Source: Candidatus Neomarinimicrobiota bacterium (GTDB taxonomy: Bacteria > Fidelibacterota > UBA2242 > B5-G15). Taken from it: 17,036 nt of DNA. Shown one piece after another: positions 16,501-17,036 of the stretch. The stretch is taken from the NCBI GenBank assembly GCA_017656425.1, contig JACDNV010000028.1, positions 1 to 17,036 on the forward strand, given 5' to 3'. Each line of letters begins with the position of its first letter. Position 1 is the stretch's first letter. A model generated the notes under the pieces. The model ran no database searches. It was given only the letters and a program-made list of their open reading frames with translations, and had not been told where the DNA came from. Made by a program: the position numbers and the translations under genes.

Positions 16501-16857
16501 AATAGTGTAAATCTTTTCAATAGCATAGTTGAAATTGAAATATGGGGAAAGAGGGTAGAGGCTGATATTGAAAATGAGGATGGAGCAATTGCAAGAGATG
16601 TTATCTTAAAACAAAATTTTCCAAATCCATTTAATAGCATCACGAATATAAAGTATTATATACCAAATAAATCAGAGGTCAAGTTGCAGTTGTATAATTT
16701 AAAAGGTGAGCTTGTAAAGACTATAGTAAATTGTGTGCAAGAACAGGGAGAATATCATATAAGGCTCGATGGTGAAAGTTTATCCTCTGGGATATATTTG
16801 TGCAGACTAATAGCTGGTGATGAGATAAAGACAATCAAGATTGTTCTAATTAAATAG
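13531..16857 (+). CDS. PL6-family polysaccharide lyase (alginate lyase/chondroitinase B type), multidomain, T9SS-sorted
   Basis: 1108 aa. Signal peptide about 1-22. Beta-helix 1 (about 24-462) is PL6: 'NASPGDTIVLENGVY' cap, 'GGEAIRYG' (197-204), 'GDPEVISVKS' (227-236) and 'LRHGD' (255-259). K235 and R256 are 21 residues apart, as in the catalytic pairs of chondroitinase B (K250/R271) and AlyGC (K220/R241). N196, D228 and E230 fall at the spacing of the AlyGC calcium ligands N181, E213 and E215, with Asp for one Glu. Beta-helix 2 (about 482-785) restarts with 'NASPGDKILVEPGEY' and has 'GEGIYVGSAV' and 'AEHVDIKEGTWG'. Then a bacterial Ig-like domain (about 789-876, 'DADGSIDKVEFFVDG'), an F5/8 type C/CBM32-like discoidin domain (about 879-1008, 'AVDGDYETYWS', 'EIEIWG'), and a type A sorting tail (1024-1108, 'LKQNFPNPFNS'). 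It eliminates at uronate residues in alginate or dermatan/chondroitin-type chains at the cell surface; substrate is not decidable by eye. It is last of the lyase operon. Confidence 0.9.
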   Translation: MKKLDLLFLILSCFFLSNVVGEGIIVNNLRDFESEISNASPGDTIVLENGVYDVSEGPIYISYINGEESNPIVIKSESVLGVEITGEYSFYVKNSSHVEINGFKITQKVKSNCFKIESSNNIRVTNCYFDPHEDGSKSYWLYVTGESKYIRIDHNEFNTKYDEGCFIVVYGPSDGISQYVTIDHNYFKGHYFTGSNGGEAIRYGDSKRQNYPSHAVIEYNLFEDCNGDPEVISVKSTNLTVRWNTLRECNGSMVLRHGDSCNVYGNFIMNGHGGIRFYGDNQKIIGNYIFDCDDIGRDGSQSDVLAAIAIGAGDKDDLENGQNTYDRPEDCIVAYNTLYMNKGKNIAVGVLGSTSYPPKNVQVINNVVVSNNNKCLEILKNPINLTFCSNIFYGSTSHGDIDTGFTWVDPMGVLDEMGVYHVKEGSPVIDNAVTVDGLGFYDIDIDGQHRDASYDIGADEFSGTPVVIRPLMPWDVGPQKEKICRSVEDILNALKNASPGDKILVEPGEYISDGFNSGHEEAYYYSNIDGLEDKPIIFACTDTDTYAALKGTNIEERNVLYITGDYWHIGGLDISGGLRGVVLDNANNVILENLKVHDVGQEGIHIRDGSSFDIVRNCRIYDTGLKIPGYGEGIYVGSAVNHWDEFDERHYFVLISNCIIGPGVTAEHVDIKEGTWGTIVENCTFYGEGITGENYGDSFMDVKGNYSIIKDNVGYSQNNSIIEDAFQVHLKESVWGRNNIFYGNTLYLDFPEQYVVDVSSGASAVVKDNVRIPPGNMYKGNYEVVDELPPIVTIASPEDESVFDPGTQIEVEALAYDADGSIDKVEFFVDGEKIAVDYYPPYEAKIESMPAKEIKLWAVATDNNSNVSVSDTVLIMCSTIFKIPIQNIVDIETDENNERNAVDGDYETYWSVYGENGWLWIKFDDIYEVDYMKIYFYKGDEREYYFSIYSSLDGFNWELIKKDTSDKKEGFQTFNLPNTNAMYFKYVGNGNSVNLFNSIVEIEIWGKRVEADIENEDGAIARDVILKQNFPNPFNSITNIKYYIPNKSEVKLQLYNLKGELVKTIVNCVQEQGEYHIRLDGESLSSGIYLCRLIAGDEIKTIKIVLIK

Positions 16858-17010
16858 TAATGTAATTGTGGTGTAGTGAATAATGAATGAACCATTTGGG
16901 GGAAAGAGTGAATAGTCATATGTCATAAGTTATACTTGTAAAAATATTTTTGGATGTTTTATATTTATTGTTATATTGATACTGAGTGGATCTAAGAAGT
17001 GAGGTGAGTA
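16858..17010 (+). other. Intergenic stretch after the PL6 gene
   Basis: 153 nt, A/T-rich. I see no convincing intrinsic terminator after the PL6 gene. A weak promoter is possible (TATATT at 16972-16977 with poor -35 candidates around 16950). Whether the next gene belongs to the same transcript cannot be decided. Confidence 0.4.
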
Positions 17011-17036
17011 ATGGCGTATGAATTTAAGGCAATTAA
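17011..17036 (+). CDS. Start of an unidentified gene (3' truncated)
   Basis: ATG 17011 is preceded by GAGGTGA (17001-17007) at a suitable distance, and eight complete codons (MAYEFKAI) are visible before the window ends. No signal peptide is apparent in these residues, so a cytoplasmic protein is possible. Too short to identify; in lyase loci the next gene is often an enzyme for unsaturated uronate metabolism or a transporter, but nothing here shows that. Confidence 0.55.

Noticed and set aside
1-17036. CRISPR array, tRNA, rRNA, insertion sequence or phage genes
   Set aside because: I saw no regularly spaced direct repeats, tRNA-like clover leaf, transposase or integrase motif or terminal inverted repeats on either strand.

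Overview
This AT-rich window encodes genes on the + strand only. It reads as a polysaccharide-degradation and uptake locus of a Gram-negative bacterium from the FCB supergroup, more likely a non-Bacteroidetes lineage (Calditrichota, KSB1, Marinimicrobia or Ignavibacteria type) than a classical Bacteroides-like one. The evidence is a TonB-dependent receptor barrel, PorV-like and FadL-like outer-membrane proteins, and four proteins ending in type IX secretion (T9SS) type A sorting tails, three of them with the 'QN(Y/F)PNPFN' motif. No SusD homologue is visible. The taxonomic call is inference, because no rRNA or marker gene is present.

Layout. Positions 2-7727 hold five tightly spaced genes (gaps 15-19 nt) that look like one operon: the 3' end of a TonB-dependent receptor; an 810-aa T9SS-sorted surface protein of unknown function; a PorV/PorQ-family barrel; a FadL/OmpP1-like barrel; and a secreted right-handed beta-helix protein. 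A strong intrinsic terminator (7750-7788) ends this unit. A sigma70-type promoter (7833-7861), overlaid by a 10-bp-arm inverted repeat, starts the next one. That unit holds a 1056-aa protein with two beta-helix modules and four InlB-type B-repeats, a heparinase II/III-type polysaccharide lyase, and a 1108-aa PL6 (alginate lyase/chondroitinase B) family lyase carrying a second beta-helix, an Ig-like domain and an F5/8 discoidin-like domain. A further gene starts at 17011 and runs off the window.

How the genes may work together (inference). The PL6 enzyme, sorted by T9SS, would cut a uronate-containing polymer at the cell surface. Alginate is the best guess because PL6 and heparinase-type lyases often occur together in alginate loci, but a glycosaminoglycan is possible. 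The heparinase-type lyase, which looks like a lipoprotein and lacks a T9SS tail, would finish oligosaccharides in the periplasm or at a membrane. The beta-helix proteins without recognisable PL6 catalytic residues may bind glycan. The TonB receptor with its companion proteins would import the products.

The oddest structure is an 18-bp tandem duplication at 11141-11176. It folds as a terminator-like hairpin and also encodes the hydrophobic core of the lyase signal peptide.
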